Assembly (NCBI RefSeq): GCF_017874215.1
Contig: NZ_JAGGLB010000032.1
Span: 57,889-121,888, forward strand
From: Paenibacillus eucommiae
Lineage (GTDB): Bacteria; Bacillota; Bacilli; Paenibacillales; NBRC-103111
Direction: 5' to 3'
DNA: 64,000 bases
Each line of letters begins with the position of its first letter. The stretch's first letter is position 1. The notes below the pieces were generated by a model. That model did no database searches, was not told where the DNA came from, and saw only the letters and a program-made list of their open reading frames with translations. A program made the position numbers and the translations under genes. Of this stretch, positions 44,304 to 53,900 are shown piece after piece.

Positions 44304-45245
44304 TTACATTATAGAATTCACATATAAGATTTCCAGACCGCTATCGCAGGGCTTGCCAGTCTCGTAGGAGATGTTGCCGAGCAGCTCTGCAAGCTTCTGT
44401 TCTTCGCTACTTTCAGATTGTGGGCCGCTTTGCAGTGTTTGCAAGGCGGTTTGCAATACCTTGAGACCATCGGCTTCCGCTTCCTCCCACAAATCCCACA
44501 CACTTTTCGTATAGATTTCCTCCTGTGCAGTAGGGCTGTTCCACTGGCCGCGGGCTTCGTTTAAATAATCGAGTGGTGCCAGGCGTTTGGCGTAGACGAA
44601 CGGACTAATTTGTCCGAAGGTCAGCAGTCGTTTGATCCCTTTGGGATCGTGGAACAAGCGCTGCGCCTTAATCATATCGCGATAAGCATCATTCCAATCT
44701 TGACCGGTAACATGAGTAGTCAACTCGGGATAATGTTTGGCTGCGGCTTCAGCAAGTGCGGGCTCGATGCCAAGCGGAAAAGAGTCCCCGGCATAAATCT
44801 CTTTCCACAAGGGTGTTTCCCAGGTTTCCAAGCCAAGCATTTTCCGGACAATAAGAGTATCCATAATAATTTCAAAGCGCTGATGATTCCATTTTTTGAA
44901 TCCAGATTTATAAAAGACATAAGGATGCATGTGCCGGTCCAAAATATGATGGGTAATAAAGCCAAGTACATAAAGCACTGCCGGATTATAAATACCTCTG
45001 CCCTGAACATGGCGTACAAGATCCATAAGAAAAGGCCCGCATTGCTTGGTGTGCATAGCTTTTCCGAGCTTAGCCATTTTGTCATCGCGTTTCCACGGCA
45101 GATAGTTGTGATAAAACAAGAAATCAGGTCCCTGGCAGCCCAGGTTAAACACATTTTTTAACTGCTTGTCATTCCATAGGGCTTCGTGACCAAGCTTGCT
45201 TAACAGCTGTTGGCCAAAAAGAAGATGTGTCCAAGTATTAGGCAT
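44304..45245 (-). CDS. Zinc-dependent phospholipase C-family protein
   Basis: A 313-residue member of the PF00882 group. Metal-binding His appear in TWTHLLFGQQLL, THHILDRHMHPYVFY and the later KHYPELTTHV. It has no clear signal peptide, so cytosolic action is likely and phospholipase activity is not proven. The start ATG 45245 has AGGGGGAAC upstream; the open frame to 45302 is not favoured. Confidence 0.8.
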   Translation of the reverse strand: MPNTWTHLLFGQQLLSKLGHEALWNDKQLKNVFNLGCQGPDFLFYHNYLPWKRDDKMAKLGKAMHTKQCGPFLMDLVRHVQGRGIYNPAVLYVLGFITHHILDRHMHPYVFYKSGFKKWNHQRFEIIMDTLIVRKMLGLETWETPLWKEIYAGDSFPLGIEPALAEAAAKHYPELTTHVTGQDWNDAYRDMIKAQRLFHDPKGIKRLLTFGQISPFVYAKRLAPLDYLNEARGQWNSPTAQEEIYTKSVWDLWEEAEADGLKVLQTALQTLQSGPQSESSEEQKLAELLGNISYETGKPCDSGLEILYVNSIM

Positions 45246-45299
45246 TGTTCCCCCTCGATTCTTCTGTTTGTTCATTGAAACATATTCTAACATAAAGCA

Positions 45300-45343
45300 C
45301 AAAAAAAAGAACGCCAGAAAGTGTGCCTCTCTGTGTTCCTTTT
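45300..45343 (-). terminator. Terminator of small gene on the minus strand
   Basis: GAAC...CAGA pairs with TCTG...GTTC. Read on minus, an eight-T run follows; it lies just beyond the stop at 45360. Confidence 0.6.
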
Positions 45344-45359
45344 TCTGCTTATTTTCATC

Positions 45360-45590
45360 CTAGAATTGAATGCTGAATTCACAAGTTTCACGCGGATATA
45401 AAAGAGATTTTTTCGAATCCGTGCTGCTTCGCACTTTGACATGATCTGGGGTATATCTCTCAACGATTCCACATTCTACTTGAAAGTATACACCATGCTG
45501 GTCCAATGACCACACATAAACATTTGATTGAGTTAGAGCAGCTGTGAAAAGCTCAATATCAGATTCCAGCAATTTTGTCCCATAGATCAT
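45360..45590 (-). CDS. Small hypothetical protein, 76 aa
   Basis: A 76-residue soluble protein of alternating strands and helix. AGGGGTG precedes ATG 45590; an in-frame ATG 45599 is less well placed. It has its own terminator. Function not recognised. Confidence 0.5.
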   Translation of the reverse strand: MIYGTKLLESDIELFTAALTQSNVYVWSLDQHGVYFQVECGIVERYTPDHVKVRSSTDSKKSLLYPRETCEFSIQF

Positions 45591-45847
45591 TATGTACACC
45601 CCTATAATTAAGTTAAGGTTCGTTTTTTAAAGTCATTAAAGTAGACAACATTAGGATGGAAGATATCACGAAAAAATAATCATAATTCTGAAAATAATAA
45701 AAAAACTTGTCGAATGTTACGATTGGTATCGTTATGATCAAAAATCACTATGTTTCGAGGAGGTACTTGTCAAATAAAACGAATAATGATACATTATGTA
45801 TCTAGTGATTAAAGCTTGTAAAAACCATTTTACGAGGGGGATCCGGT

Positions 45848-47350
45848 ATGAATCGCAAAGGCGCGAGATTTAAAAATCATTTGGATGAAAAAATCGTACA
45901 CCTCCATAAAAATCTGTATATTAGTCCGGCTGATCCGCTATATTACGAGAAGGTCATCCGTTATTTGGATCCCCACTCCCCGGAAGCACATTACAAGCTG
46001 GGCGAAATGAGCCAAAAGGATGGAAAGCTGAAAAAGGCTTTATTTCATTATCAGGAAGCTTTGCGTGTCTACCCGTCCCCTTATTATTCTGCAGCAAATC
46101 GGGCAGTGAAAGAAATCGTAAAGCAAACTGTTAATGGCCAAGGCCAGGGTGCTGCAGAGACCGCAGTAGCTTTAGAGCGGCCGGCGCGTGCCAGACTTCC
46201 TTTTATTAAAACAATGATCATAGCACTGCTGCTATTGAATATGATTCTTTTGAGCTTATACTTTAGTGCAGATTCGATTTCTAAAATAGTGTCCAAGGTG
46301 ATGCCGTGGGGAATAGGGAAGGATGTTACATACGAAGCGGTTGATATCCCATACGTGATGTACTTTCCAAATGGGACTGCAACAAATAAGATTGAATCTG
46401 CCTTGCATGAAAAAGCAATCAAGCTTGGTGCGGATCAGCCTAAGAGCAACATTCTGATTTATGGAGTCGCCGCTGCGATGCCGGAATTACAAGATAAGAC
46501 GCTGCCACTTACGGATAATAGTCTCAAAACGAAAGCGTTTGTAATAGCTGAATATAATTCTTTTATCGATAACGCTGTGAAAATCCGTTTTTTACATGTG
46601 GATTTCCCAAAAGAGAGGCCCTTATCAGCATTTAGTACAAATTTGGTGCGTACAGCTCTCCAGACTTACATGGAGGATCATGGTGAGCCGCCTGAATCCA
46701 TTAGCCTGCTTTTGCAGGATTATCCGAATAATTATTTAAGTTTCCTGCCTCTGGAATCGCGTTCTCATTCGAATGCAGTTAGAGCTGACTATGATGGGAA
46801 AGGCGGTTGGGTGTACAATGACACCTCTAGTGAGCTAAGTTCAATGTTTTATCCGAATGTTGAATTAGAGGCTGGGCTTCCCTATGAACCTGTTCAGATT
46901 CAGATCGTAAAAAGTGATCATAGCTTGAGACTTATGAGCGGTACTAGCCTAATCATGGAAAAAAAGGTTGGTCTGGGTGCTGGGGATCAAACCCCTGAGG
47001 CAGATTTCGTTGTGGAGGAGCGTGTTTTGAAGCCGCTCGGAAGTAAGCCGGGGATTTTTGGTGCAGCAGGCTTAGGACTTGGGAATATAGCGATTCACGG
47101 TACTAATAATGAAGGTTCCATTGGCAAAAATCTATCCTTGGGCTGTGTTCGGCTTCTGGATCAGGATATGGATGAGTTATATACTTGGGTGCCGATGGGA
47201 GCTAAGGTTCATATCGTAGATGAAGATAAAAACAGGGGTAGCATACACAGCTTGCCAGGTGGAAGCCATAGTATTAGTGAAATTATTCCTAATAAGCTTG
47301 CTTTAATAGAAGAAAGCGCCGGGACTAAAGTATTTGAATGGCTTGGTTGA
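45848..47350 (+). CDS. L,D-transpeptidase (YkuD) with N-terminal TPR-like domain
   Basis: A 500-residue membrane-anchored enzyme. N-terminal tetratricopeptide-like helices (HYKLGEMSQKDGKLKKALFH, about 45-75), a transmembrane helix (about 118-138), an uncharacterised middle part and a C-terminal YkuD domain (about 355-465). The active-site motif is HGTNN...S-x-G-CVR, with His417 and Cys433. The domain should make 3-3 crosslinks or attach peptides to peptidoglycan outside the membrane. GGGGGA precedes ATG. TPR placement inside the cytosol is inferred. Confidence 0.88.
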   Translation: MNRKGARFKNHLDEKIVHLHKNLYISPADPLYYEKVIRYLDPHSPEAHYKLGEMSQKDGKLKKALFHYQEALRVYPSPYYSAANRAVKEIVKQTVNGQGQGAAETAVALERPARARLPFIKTMIIALLLLNMILLSLYFSADSISKIVSKVMPWGIGKDVTYEAVDIPYVMYFPNGTATNKIESALHEKAIKLGADQPKSNILIYGVAAAMPELQDKTLPLTDNSLKTKAFVIAEYNSFIDNAVKIRFLHVDFPKERPLSAFSTNLVRTALQTYMEDHGEPPESISLLLQDYPNNYLSFLPLESRSHSNAVRADYDGKGGWVYNDTSSELSSMFYPNVELEAGLPYEPVQIQIVKSDHSLRLMSGTSLIMEKKVGLGAGDQTPEADFVVEERVLKPLGSKPGIFGAAGLGLGNIAIHGTNNEGSIGKNLSLGCVRLLDQDMDELYTWVPMGAKVHIVDEDKNRGSIHSLPGGSHSISEIIPNKLALIEESAGTKVFEWLG

Positions 47351-47531
47351 TTGGAGATATATTGGGTGTATTCCAAATAAAAATTTGTTATCCTTGAGCT
47401 CGAAATCCCATTTCAGTGAAAGGTTTTTTTTGCATGTTTGGGCAAAAGTATAATCAGGCAAATCCCATATATTTGCAAAAAAAGAAACCTGCCGTGGCTA
47501 ATGCCAGAACAGATTCCTTTTTGCTGGAAGA

Positions 47532-48647
47532 TTATTTTAAATTCTCAGGGTTGAGCTGTTCCAATTCCGGAATAACGAAGCGGCCATTCTTACGAATCAG
47601 AATTTCGTCAAAAAAGATGTCGCCCCCCCCATATTCGGGTCTTTGAATCAGCACCATGTCCCAGTGGACAGAGGAACGGTTGGTATTGTCGGCCCTCTCA
47701 TAGGCCTGTCCAGGAGTGAAGTGGATGCTGCCATCGATCTTTTCGTCAAACAATATATCTTTCATGGGATGTTTGATATAAGGATTTAATCCTATGGCAA
47801 ATTCACCAATATATCTTGCGCCTTCATCGGTATCCAGAATTTCGTTAAGACGTTCAGAGTTATTGCTAGTAGCTTTAGTGATTTTGCCGTTCTCAAAGTG
47901 CAGGATCACATTCTCAAAGGAGGTTCCGGAATAAATGGTCGGTGTGTTATAGCTGATTACCCCATTGACTGAATTTCTAACGGGGGCGGTAAATACTTCA
48001 CCATCCGGGATGTTTCTAAGTCCAGCACATTTGACAGCAGGTATATCCTTAATAGAAAATGAGATATCTGTTCCTGGTGATACTAGTCTCACACGATCGG
48101 TGCGATTCATAAGATTGACAAGCCCATCCATGGCTTGCGACATTTTAGCATAATCCAGATTACATACCTGAAAATAGAAATCCTCAAAGGCTTCCGTGCT
48201 TTTACCTGCCAGTTGTGCCATAGAAGCATTCGGGTATCGCATGATACACCATTTGGTGTTGTTCACTCTTTCATTCAAAATTGGCCGCTGATAGGTGGTC
48301 AAATAGTGCTTCATCTTCGCATCAGGAACATCAGAGGTCTCGGTAATATTATCTCCACTGCGAACTCCAAGATAAGCATCCATCGCACGCATTCGAACGA
48401 GCTCGAATTCTGACCACTTAGCAAAATGCTCTTCCGTTGCCCCTAGCTGCAGGCTTCGGGTAATAACGGGATCGCGAAGCTCGATGAAAGGGTTGCCGCC
48501 TGCCGCGTACACCTCTTCAATCAAACATTTGGCCAGCTCGGGATCTTTGACACCAATCATTTCAATCAGAATGTTTTCCCCGGGCTGTAAATGCACGGAA
48601 TAACGGATCAAATTTTTGGCAAAAGCAGCAATTCGAGGATCTCTCAT
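47532..48647 (-). CDS. M29-family aminopeptidase
   Basis: A 371-residue metallo-aminopeptidase (thermophilic aminopeptidase/AmpS type). Conserved GTSFENVILHFENGKI and IGEFAIGLNP precede the metal-binding region with HFTPGQAYERADNTNRSS and SVHWDMVLI, whose His, Glu and Asp are typical. It removes N-terminal residues from peptides. GGGAGAAT precedes ATG. Gene is convergent with the L,D-transpeptidase gene. Confidence 0.9.
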   Translation of the reverse strand: MRDPRIAAFAKNLIRYSVHLQPGENILIEMIGVKDPELAKCLIEEVYAAGGNPFIELRDPVITRSLQLGATEEHFAKWSEFELVRMRAMDAYLGVRSGDNITETSDVPDAKMKHYLTTYQRPILNERVNNTKWCIMRYPNASMAQLAGKSTEAFEDFYFQVCNLDYAKMSQAMDGLVNLMNRTDRVRLVSPGTDISFSIKDIPAVKCAGLRNIPDGEVFTAPVRNSVNGVISYNTPTIYSGTSFENVILHFENGKITKATSNNSERLNEILDTDEGARYIGEFAIGLNPYIKHPMKDILFDEKIDGSIHFTPGQAYERADNTNRSSVHWDMVLIQRPEYGGGDIFFDEILIRKNGRFVIPELEQLNPENLK

Positions 48648-48773
48648 ATACGTATTCTCCCTTTAGTGGTATCGTCATTGTATAATGAATTATACCTTTA
48701 TTTCCTGGGCAAGCGCAAAAAACGATAAGTCTTAGCTTATTTCGACAGCAAATGTTTGAGGTGAACAATGTAG

Positions 48774-49649
48774 ATGAGAACGAAAGAAAACTTGGATGGA
48801 GTCGGATTGGTACTGGAAGGCGGTGGTATGAGAGGCGTTTATACGGCTGGAGTGCTTGACTATTTCTTGGATCAGGAATGGCATTTTCCATATGTGGTTG
48901 GTGTTTCTGCTGGCGCTTTAAGTGCGACTTCTTATATTTCCCGGCAGAGGGGCCGGAATAAAAAAATAACGATTGATTATGTGAGAGATGCCAGATATTT
49001 AAGCTACCGCAATTGGATTTGGCAAAAAAGTATGTTCGGTATGGATTTTATTTTTAATCAGCTTCCTAATGTTTTGGAGCCATTTGATTTCCAGGCTTTT
49101 TACAAGTCTCCGCAAAAATTTGCAATCGGCACAATGGATGCTTACACGGGAGAACCAATCTATTTTATGAAGCACGATTGGCTTGAAGGGATCATGCCTA
49201 TTTTACAAGCTTCAAGCAGTCTTCCCTTCGTGGCACAGCCTGTACAATTCCAAGGACGAACTTTATTTGATGGAGGACTGGTGGACCCTATTCCCATAAA
49301 CAAATCTTTATTGGACGGAAATAAACGGCATGTCATTATTTTGACGAAAGAATTAGGCTACCGTAAAACGCCCTTTAAGCAGAAATGGTTTGTTCAAAGT
49401 GTCTATCCGAAATTTAAAGGGCTTGCCGAAGTGCTCATGAACCGGAGTGTGATTTATAACAACACATTGGAAACGATCGAACGCTTGGAAAAGGAGGGGA
49501 AAGCCTTCGTGATCCGCCCCTCAAATGCTCTGAAGATAAGCCGCGTAGAGAAAAATGTAAGCAAGCTGCAGCTCCTGTATGATCTTGGTTTTAAGGATGC
49601 GGAGCGTGAAGGTCAAAGACTAAGAGAGTGGCTGATTGAAAATAATTAA
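48774..49649 (+). CDS. Patatin-like phospholipase
   Basis: A 291-residue patatin-family lipid acyl hydrolase. The oxyanion loop is EGGGMRGVYTAG, the nucleophile Ser lies in GVSAG and the catalytic Asp in DGGLVDPIPI. Length and pattern match the YjjU/RssA-like group. GAGGTGA lies upstream of ATG. Divergent from the aminopeptidase gene. Substrate lipids are unknown. Confidence 0.88.
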   Translation: MRTKENLDGVGLVLEGGGMRGVYTAGVLDYFLDQEWHFPYVVGVSAGALSATSYISRQRGRNKKITIDYVRDARYLSYRNWIWQKSMFGMDFIFNQLPNVLEPFDFQAFYKSPQKFAIGTMDAYTGEPIYFMKHDWLEGIMPILQASSSLPFVAQPVQFQGRTLFDGGLVDPIPINKSLLDGNKRHVIILTKELGYRKTPFKQKWFVQSVYPKFKGLAEVLMNRSVIYNNTLETIERLEKEGKAFVIRPSNALKISRVEKNVSKLQLLYDLGFKDAEREGQRLREWLIENN

Positions 49650-49789
49650 TGATTTTTAATGATGATTAATGATGTGAATAATTAACTGCATTAACAATTT
49701 GAGATCTATGTAGAATAAGGGAGTCTGCAATATTTTTATACTTGCATAAGTAGAAAGCATAGTGTATATTTCTGTTACAACCAAATACC

Positions 49790-49890
49790 TTAATCGGGGG
49801 CTTGATGAAGTCAGGCTGAGAGTGCGGACGTATACCGCTGACCGTTAGAATCTGATCTGGATAATGCCAGCGCAGAGAATGATGAAGATG
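49790..49890 (+). promoter_or_regulatory. TPP riboswitch
   Basis: Thi-box motifs are present in order: GGCTGAGAG near 49813, CTGATCTGGATAATGCCAGCG (split here as CTGATCTGG and ATAATGCCAGCG) near 49853-49873, then AGAGAA. The 5' and 3' ends pair as in TPP aptamers. It sits ahead of a thiamine-precursor transporter and is followed by an intrinsic terminator (49928-49966), so thiamine pyrophosphate should switch transcription off. Confidence 0.9.
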
Positions 49891-49927
49891 TGCATGAGTT
49901 ACATGTGTGCTTATGGTATACGATAGA

Positions 49928-49966
49928 AGACCGCCCGGGATTTGAACCCATGGCGGTCTTTGTTTG
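49928..49966 (+). terminator. Terminator of the TPP riboswitch expression platform
   Basis: AGACCGCC and GGCGGTCT arms with a TTGTTTG tail, between aptamer and coding region. Confidence 0.85.
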
Positions 49967-50002
49967 CTTACGGCTTTGGTAACAAAAAAGGGAGAGATTA
50001 TC

Positions 50003-51022
50003 ATGAAGTGGAAAAGAAATGCACTGCTGCTGCTGGTAAGCCTGATGGTGGTTTTGTCAGCATGCGCCAAAAAAGAAACAGAAGCTCCGGCTAAAGGCAC
50101 CGAGACACCTAAGCAAACGCTGACGGATGTTAAAGTAGTTTTGGACTGGACTCCGAATACGAATCACACAGGCTTGTATGTTGCTTTAGACCAAGGTTAT
50201 TTTGAACAAGAAGGCCTTAACGTAGAAATCATTCAACCAGGCACAAATGGCTCGGATGCTATGGTTGCTGCGGATAGCGCAGAGTTTGGTGTAGGTGTGC
50301 AGGAAGGGATTACGCTGGCCCGGATTCAAGGGCTTCCTATTGTATCTATTGCAGCTATTATACAGCATAATACTTCTGGGTTTGCATCGCCGCTGGCCAA
50401 GAACATCAAATCACCAAAGGATTTCGAGGGGAAAACGTATGGTGGATATGGTGCGCCTGCCGAGAATGCGGTGATTGATTCCTTAATGCAAATTGAAAAT
50501 GCGGATGTTAATAAAGTGAAGTTTGTTAATATCGGAGAAGCTGATTACTTCACAGCAGTTAAGCGGGACATTGATTTTGCCTGGATCTACTACGCTTGGA
50601 CGGGTGTCGATGCCGAGCTTAGAAATGAACCATTAAATATGGTCTATCTGACCGATTATACGGACAAGCTGGATTATTATACACCAGTTCTGACTACAAG
50701 CGAGAAGATGGTGAAAGAAAAACCAGAAATTGTCAAAGCCTTCATTGCCGCAGCGGCGAAAGGATACAATTATGCCATTGAGAAACCGGAAGATGCAGCA
50801 AACCTGCTCCTCAAGGCAGTACCAGACCTCGATAAAGAGCTTGTGATAGCCAGTCAGAAATGGCTAAGTCCTAAGTATAAGGACGATGCAGCTCAATGGG
50901 GCATACAAAAAAGAGAAGTTTGGGATAACTACGCAACCTGGATGCTCGATCACAAGCTGTTAGAGAAGGCACTTGATGTTGATGCTGCGTTTACAAATGA
51001 TTTTCTGCCTGAATCCAAATAA
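50003..51022 (+). CDS. thiY: Thiamine-precursor (HMP) ABC transporter substrate-binding lipoprotein
   Basis: A 339-residue lipoprotein of the NMT1/THI5-like family. Signal peptide with lipobox LSAC (about 20). Mature protein starts VVLDWTPNTNHTGLYVALDQGYF, the classical ThiY/THI5 segment, and has pyrimidine-binding features. It should bind hydroxymethylpyrimidine or a degradation product. ATG 50003 follows AAAGGGAGAGA. Controlled by the TPP riboswitch. Confidence 0.92.
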   Translation: MKWKRNALLLLVSLMVVLSACAKKETEAPAKGTETPKQTLTDVKVVLDWTPNTNHTGLYVALDQGYFEQEGLNVEIIQPGTNGSDAMVAADSAEFGVGVQEGITLARIQGLPIVSIAAIIQHNTSGFASPLAKNIKSPKDFEGKTYGGYGAPAENAVIDSLMQIENADVNKVKFVNIGEADYFTAVKRDIDFAWIYYAWTGVDAELRNEPLNMVYLTDYTDKLDYYTPVLTTSEKMVKEKPEIVKAFIAAAAKGYNYAIEKPEDAANLLLKAVPDLDKELVIASQKWLSPKYKDDAAQWGIQKREVWDNYATWMLDHKLLEKALDVDAAFTNDFLPESK

Positions 51023-51050
51023 ATCAATCATAATCAAGGGGATAGTGAAT

Positions 51051-51341
51051 ATGGCTAATGCATTAGTAAGTATTCAAATTATGCCGAAAACGAACAATAA
51101 CGAGGATGTCATTCCTTATGTGGACAGAGCTATTGAGGTCATTGCGAATTCAGGAGTGAAATATTTCGTTAGTCCGCTTGAAACGACCATGGAGGGGCAG
51201 CTTGATCACTTGCTCGATATTATCAAGCAAATGAATACGGCTATGATTGAGATGGGCAGTCCGAACGTCCTGTCTCAAATCAAAGTATATTATAACCCTG
51301 CTGGAGCATCTATGGATAAATTGACGGAGAAATACCGTTAA
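51051..51341 (+). CDS. Thiamine-binding YkoF/MTH1187-like protein
   Basis: A 97-residue ferredoxin-like protein of the MTH1187/YkoF family, start MANALVSIQIMPKT and core EVIANSGVKYFVSPLETTMEG. YkoF-like proteins bind thiamine or its pyrimidine. AAGGGGATAG precedes ATG 51051. The next gene's ATG overlaps its stop (TAATG). Confidence 0.85.
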   Translation: MANALVSIQIMPKTNNNEDVIPYVDRAIEVIANSGVKYFVSPLETTMEGQLDHLLDIIKQMNTAMIEMGSPNVLSQIKVYYNPAGASMDKLTEKYR

Positions 51342-52102
51342 TGAGTAAGCAAAGCTGGCTAAAAGCAGCATGGCCGCCCGTTGTGGTGGTTATGGTGCTT
51401 TTGCTTGTATGGCAGCTTGCAGCGATGTGGTGGCATGTTCCGGGCTGGCTGCTGCCGACGCCGCTGCAAATCATACATGAGGGAATCAATGCTTATTCCC
51501 GTTTATGGATGCATACCGCCTCAACGATCCAAATAACTTTAATAGGTTTTAGTATAGGCGTTGGTGTGGGGCTGGTGATGGCTTGCATGCTGCATATGGT
51601 TCCGGGGTTTAAGTCCGGATTTTATCCGCTATTGATATTATCACAAAACATTCCGACAATCGCTCTGGCACCGCTGCTTATCATATGGTTTGGATTTGGT
51701 CTATTACCTAAAATTATTGTGATTACATTAGTATGTTTTTTTCCAATTACGATAGCGACGTTGGATGGCTTTATGCAAACTGACAGACATATGTACAGCT
51801 ATATGAAGCTGATTGGAGCATCACGGAAACAAATATTTTTCAAGCTTGAGCTGCCTAATGCTTTGCCCTTTGTTTTTTCAGGCCTGAAAATTTCAGCCAC
51901 ATACAGTGTTATGGGGGCTGTCATTGCCGAATGGCTTGGAAGCGGTGAAGGGATCGGGACTTATATGATGCTGCAAAAAGCTTCCTACCGGGCAGACCGT
52001 GAATTTGTTGCTATTTTTATTATCATTTGCTTGAGTTTATTATTTTTCGGGCTGATTACTTTATTGGAAAAGTTGATCATCCGTTGGAATACGAAGGCTT
52101 GA
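51341..52102 (+). CDS. thiX: Thiamine-precursor ABC transporter permease
   Basis: A 253-residue permease with about six helices. The ABC loop region (YMKLIGASRKQIFFKLELPN) and AEWLGSGEGIG mark the ThiX/SsuC-like group. It starts on the stop of the previous gene (TAATG), so translation is coupled. Confidence 0.9.
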   Translation: MSKQSWLKAAWPPVVVVMVLLLVWQLAAMWWHVPGWLLPTPLQIIHEGINAYSRLWMHTASTIQITLIGFSIGVGVGLVMACMLHMVPGFKSGFYPLLILSQNIPTIALAPLLIIWFGFGLLPKIIVITLVCFFPITIATLDGFMQTDRHMYSYMKLIGASRKQIFFKLELPNALPFVFSGLKISATYSVMGAVIAEWLGSGEGIGTYMMLQKASYRADREFVAIFIIICLSLLFFGLITLLEKLIIRWNTKA

Positions 52103-52118
52103 GGAAGGGGGCGGGATA

Positions 52119-52907
52119 GTGATGAAAAGCAAGCTGGAGCTGCGTAATATTAAGCATTCTTTTGAAAGCAAAAATAAAAAGGTGGAAGTGTTCTCTAATT
52201 TATCGCTACAAGTTGGCGCTGGTGAGTTTGTGTCCATTGTCGGTCCTTCCGGGAGTGGAAAAACGACCCTTTTTCAAATCATAGGCGGATTGATCCGGCC
52301 TGCTTCTGGCGAAATATGGCTGGAGGGCGAAGAAATAAGCGGGAAAAAAGGTCTGATCAGCTATATGCCGCAGCAGCCTGCCTTATTTCCATGGCGTTCT
52401 ATTGAATCGAATGTTGTGCTGGCTCAAGAAATCACGGGTACTAGCCGGAGCCAAGCCTTGGAAGAGGCCAGAGAATGGCTGGGAAGAGTGGGGCTGTCAG
52501 GTTATGAGAAGGAGTATCCGCATGTTTTGTCAGGGGGTATGCAGCAGAGGGTCTCATTCCTCCGTGCACTGTTAAGTCCACGTGAGTTGATGTGTTTGGA
52601 TGAGCCTTTTGGCTCACTAGATTCGCTAACCCGTCAGGAAATGCAGGCTTGGCTGCTCAGTATTTGGGAAAAAAATAAACGCTCCGTATTATTTGTTACA
52701 CATAGTATCGAAGAAGCGCTCTATTTATCCGATCGGATTTATGTGCTGTCAGATAAACCAACGACCGTTCTAAAAGAACTTACCATTCCATTTCCGCGCC
52801 CCCGTCTTGAATCCGTAATGCTTGAGCTGGCCTTTCAACAATTGCGGCAGGAGATTTACGGAATTATGAGAAAAGAGCATACTGTGGAGAAAGTCATTCG
52901 AAAATAG
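52119..52907 (+). CDS. thiZ: Thiamine-precursor ABC transporter ATPase
   Basis: A 262-residue ABC ATPase. Walker A GPSGSGKTT (about 41), signature LSGGMQQRVSFLRAL (about 132), Walker B MCLDEPFGSLD (about 157). GTG 52119 is followed at once by ATG 52122; GAGGAAGGGGG upstream serves either. Completes the ThiXYZ importer. Confidence 0.92.
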   Translation: MMKSKLELRNIKHSFESKNKKVEVFSNLSLQVGAGEFVSIVGPSGSGKTTLFQIIGGLIRPASGEIWLEGEEISGKKGLISYMPQQPALFPWRSIESNVVLAQEITGTSRSQALEEAREWLGRVGLSGYEKEYPHVLSGGMQQRVSFLRALLSPRELMCLDEPFGSLDSLTRQEMQAWLLSIWEKNKRSVLFVTHSIEEALYLSDRIYVLSDKPTTVLKELTIPFPRPRLESVMLELAFQQLRQEIYGIMRKEHTVEKVIRK

Positions 52908-52918
52908 GGAGGTAAACG

Positions 52919-53711
52919 ATGATCTATGGTATCGATGCTCATATTCATTTAGACATGTATGAAATAAGCAGGGCCGTCCATATCGTCGAAGAGGCTTCCT
53001 GCGAGCATTCAAGGACTTGTAGCGGTATCCCGGCACTGGGATTCCAGCCGCTTAACGATAGGGCTAAAACGCCGTTTTCCGAAGCAGGTATTCGCTGCTT
53101 GCGGCTATCATCCTGAGCAGGATCCACCTACAAATGAGGAACGAGACGGACTTATTAGTTGGATCCTGGTACACCGGGCAGAGATTGCGGCCATCGGGGA
53201 AGTAGGGCTTCCTTATTACAAGCGGCAGGAAGCCGAAGAGCAGGGATTGTCATTTGATCTCGCACCCTATCTTGATTTACTGGAACGATTTATAGTACTG
53301 AGCAAAGAGATGAATAAACCATTAGTCCTTCATGCTGTATATGAAGACGCGGATTTGGCCTGTGACCTGTTACACAAGTATGGAGTAAGCAAAGCGCATT
53401 TCCACTGGTTTAAGGGGAATGCTCAGACGATCCAGCGAATGATATCTGCAGGTTATTATATCTCTATTACTCCAGATGTGCTCTACGAAGAGGAAATTCA
53501 ATCTCTCGCGTCGATCTACCCTTTGGAGCTTATGATGGTAGAAACCGACGGTCCATGGCCATTTGAAGGTCCATTTGCTGGGAAAGAAACACTTCCTATA
53601 ATGATTATGGACGTGATTGAACAAATCGCCTATATAAAGCAGCTCTCGGTTGAAAAAACCGCAGCAAAGCTTCTGAGTAATACACGACAGTTTTATGGTG
53701 TAGACATTTAA
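52919..53711 (+). pseudogene. TatD-like metal-dependent hydrolase, frameshifted
   Basis: Two reading frames make one TatD-like protein. Frame one (52919-53116) holds the start and DAHIHLD metal site. The rest continues in another frame from about base 53010 to 53711, with QGLVAVS, YHPEQ, GEVGLP, VLHA and VETDGPWPFEGPF, all family motifs. A one-base shift, probably one extra base near 52995-53008, joins them. GGGAGGT precedes the first ATG, only 11 bases after the ATPase. It may be a true pseudogene or a sequencing error. The predicted product would be a TatD/YcfH hydrolase of the thiamine operon. Confidence 0.75.
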
Positions 53712-53754
53712 TACATGAAATGAGAACCATACATTTTCGCAATGTAATGATTAT

Positions 53755-53802
53755 AAGACCTTAGCGTTTTCCTGCCGAAAGGAAATGCTAAGGTCTTTTT
53801 TC
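53755..53802 (+). terminator. Terminator of the thiamine operon
   Basis: AAGACCTTAGC and GCTAAGGTCTT arms with a long T-run. Confidence 0.9.
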
Positions 53803-53900
53803 TTTTTTCCTATTCGTCCCTTTTTTTGATTGCCCAAACCTTTCCTGCAACTTGGACATAGTATAATTCATTACTTGTCAAATGGAGATGAGAATAGGCC

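Noticed and set aside
47416..47646. 76-residue open frame between the L,D-transpeptidase and aminopeptidase genes
   Set aside because: It overlaps the aminopeptidase 3' end, has a TTTTTTTT run before the start and no ribosome binding site.
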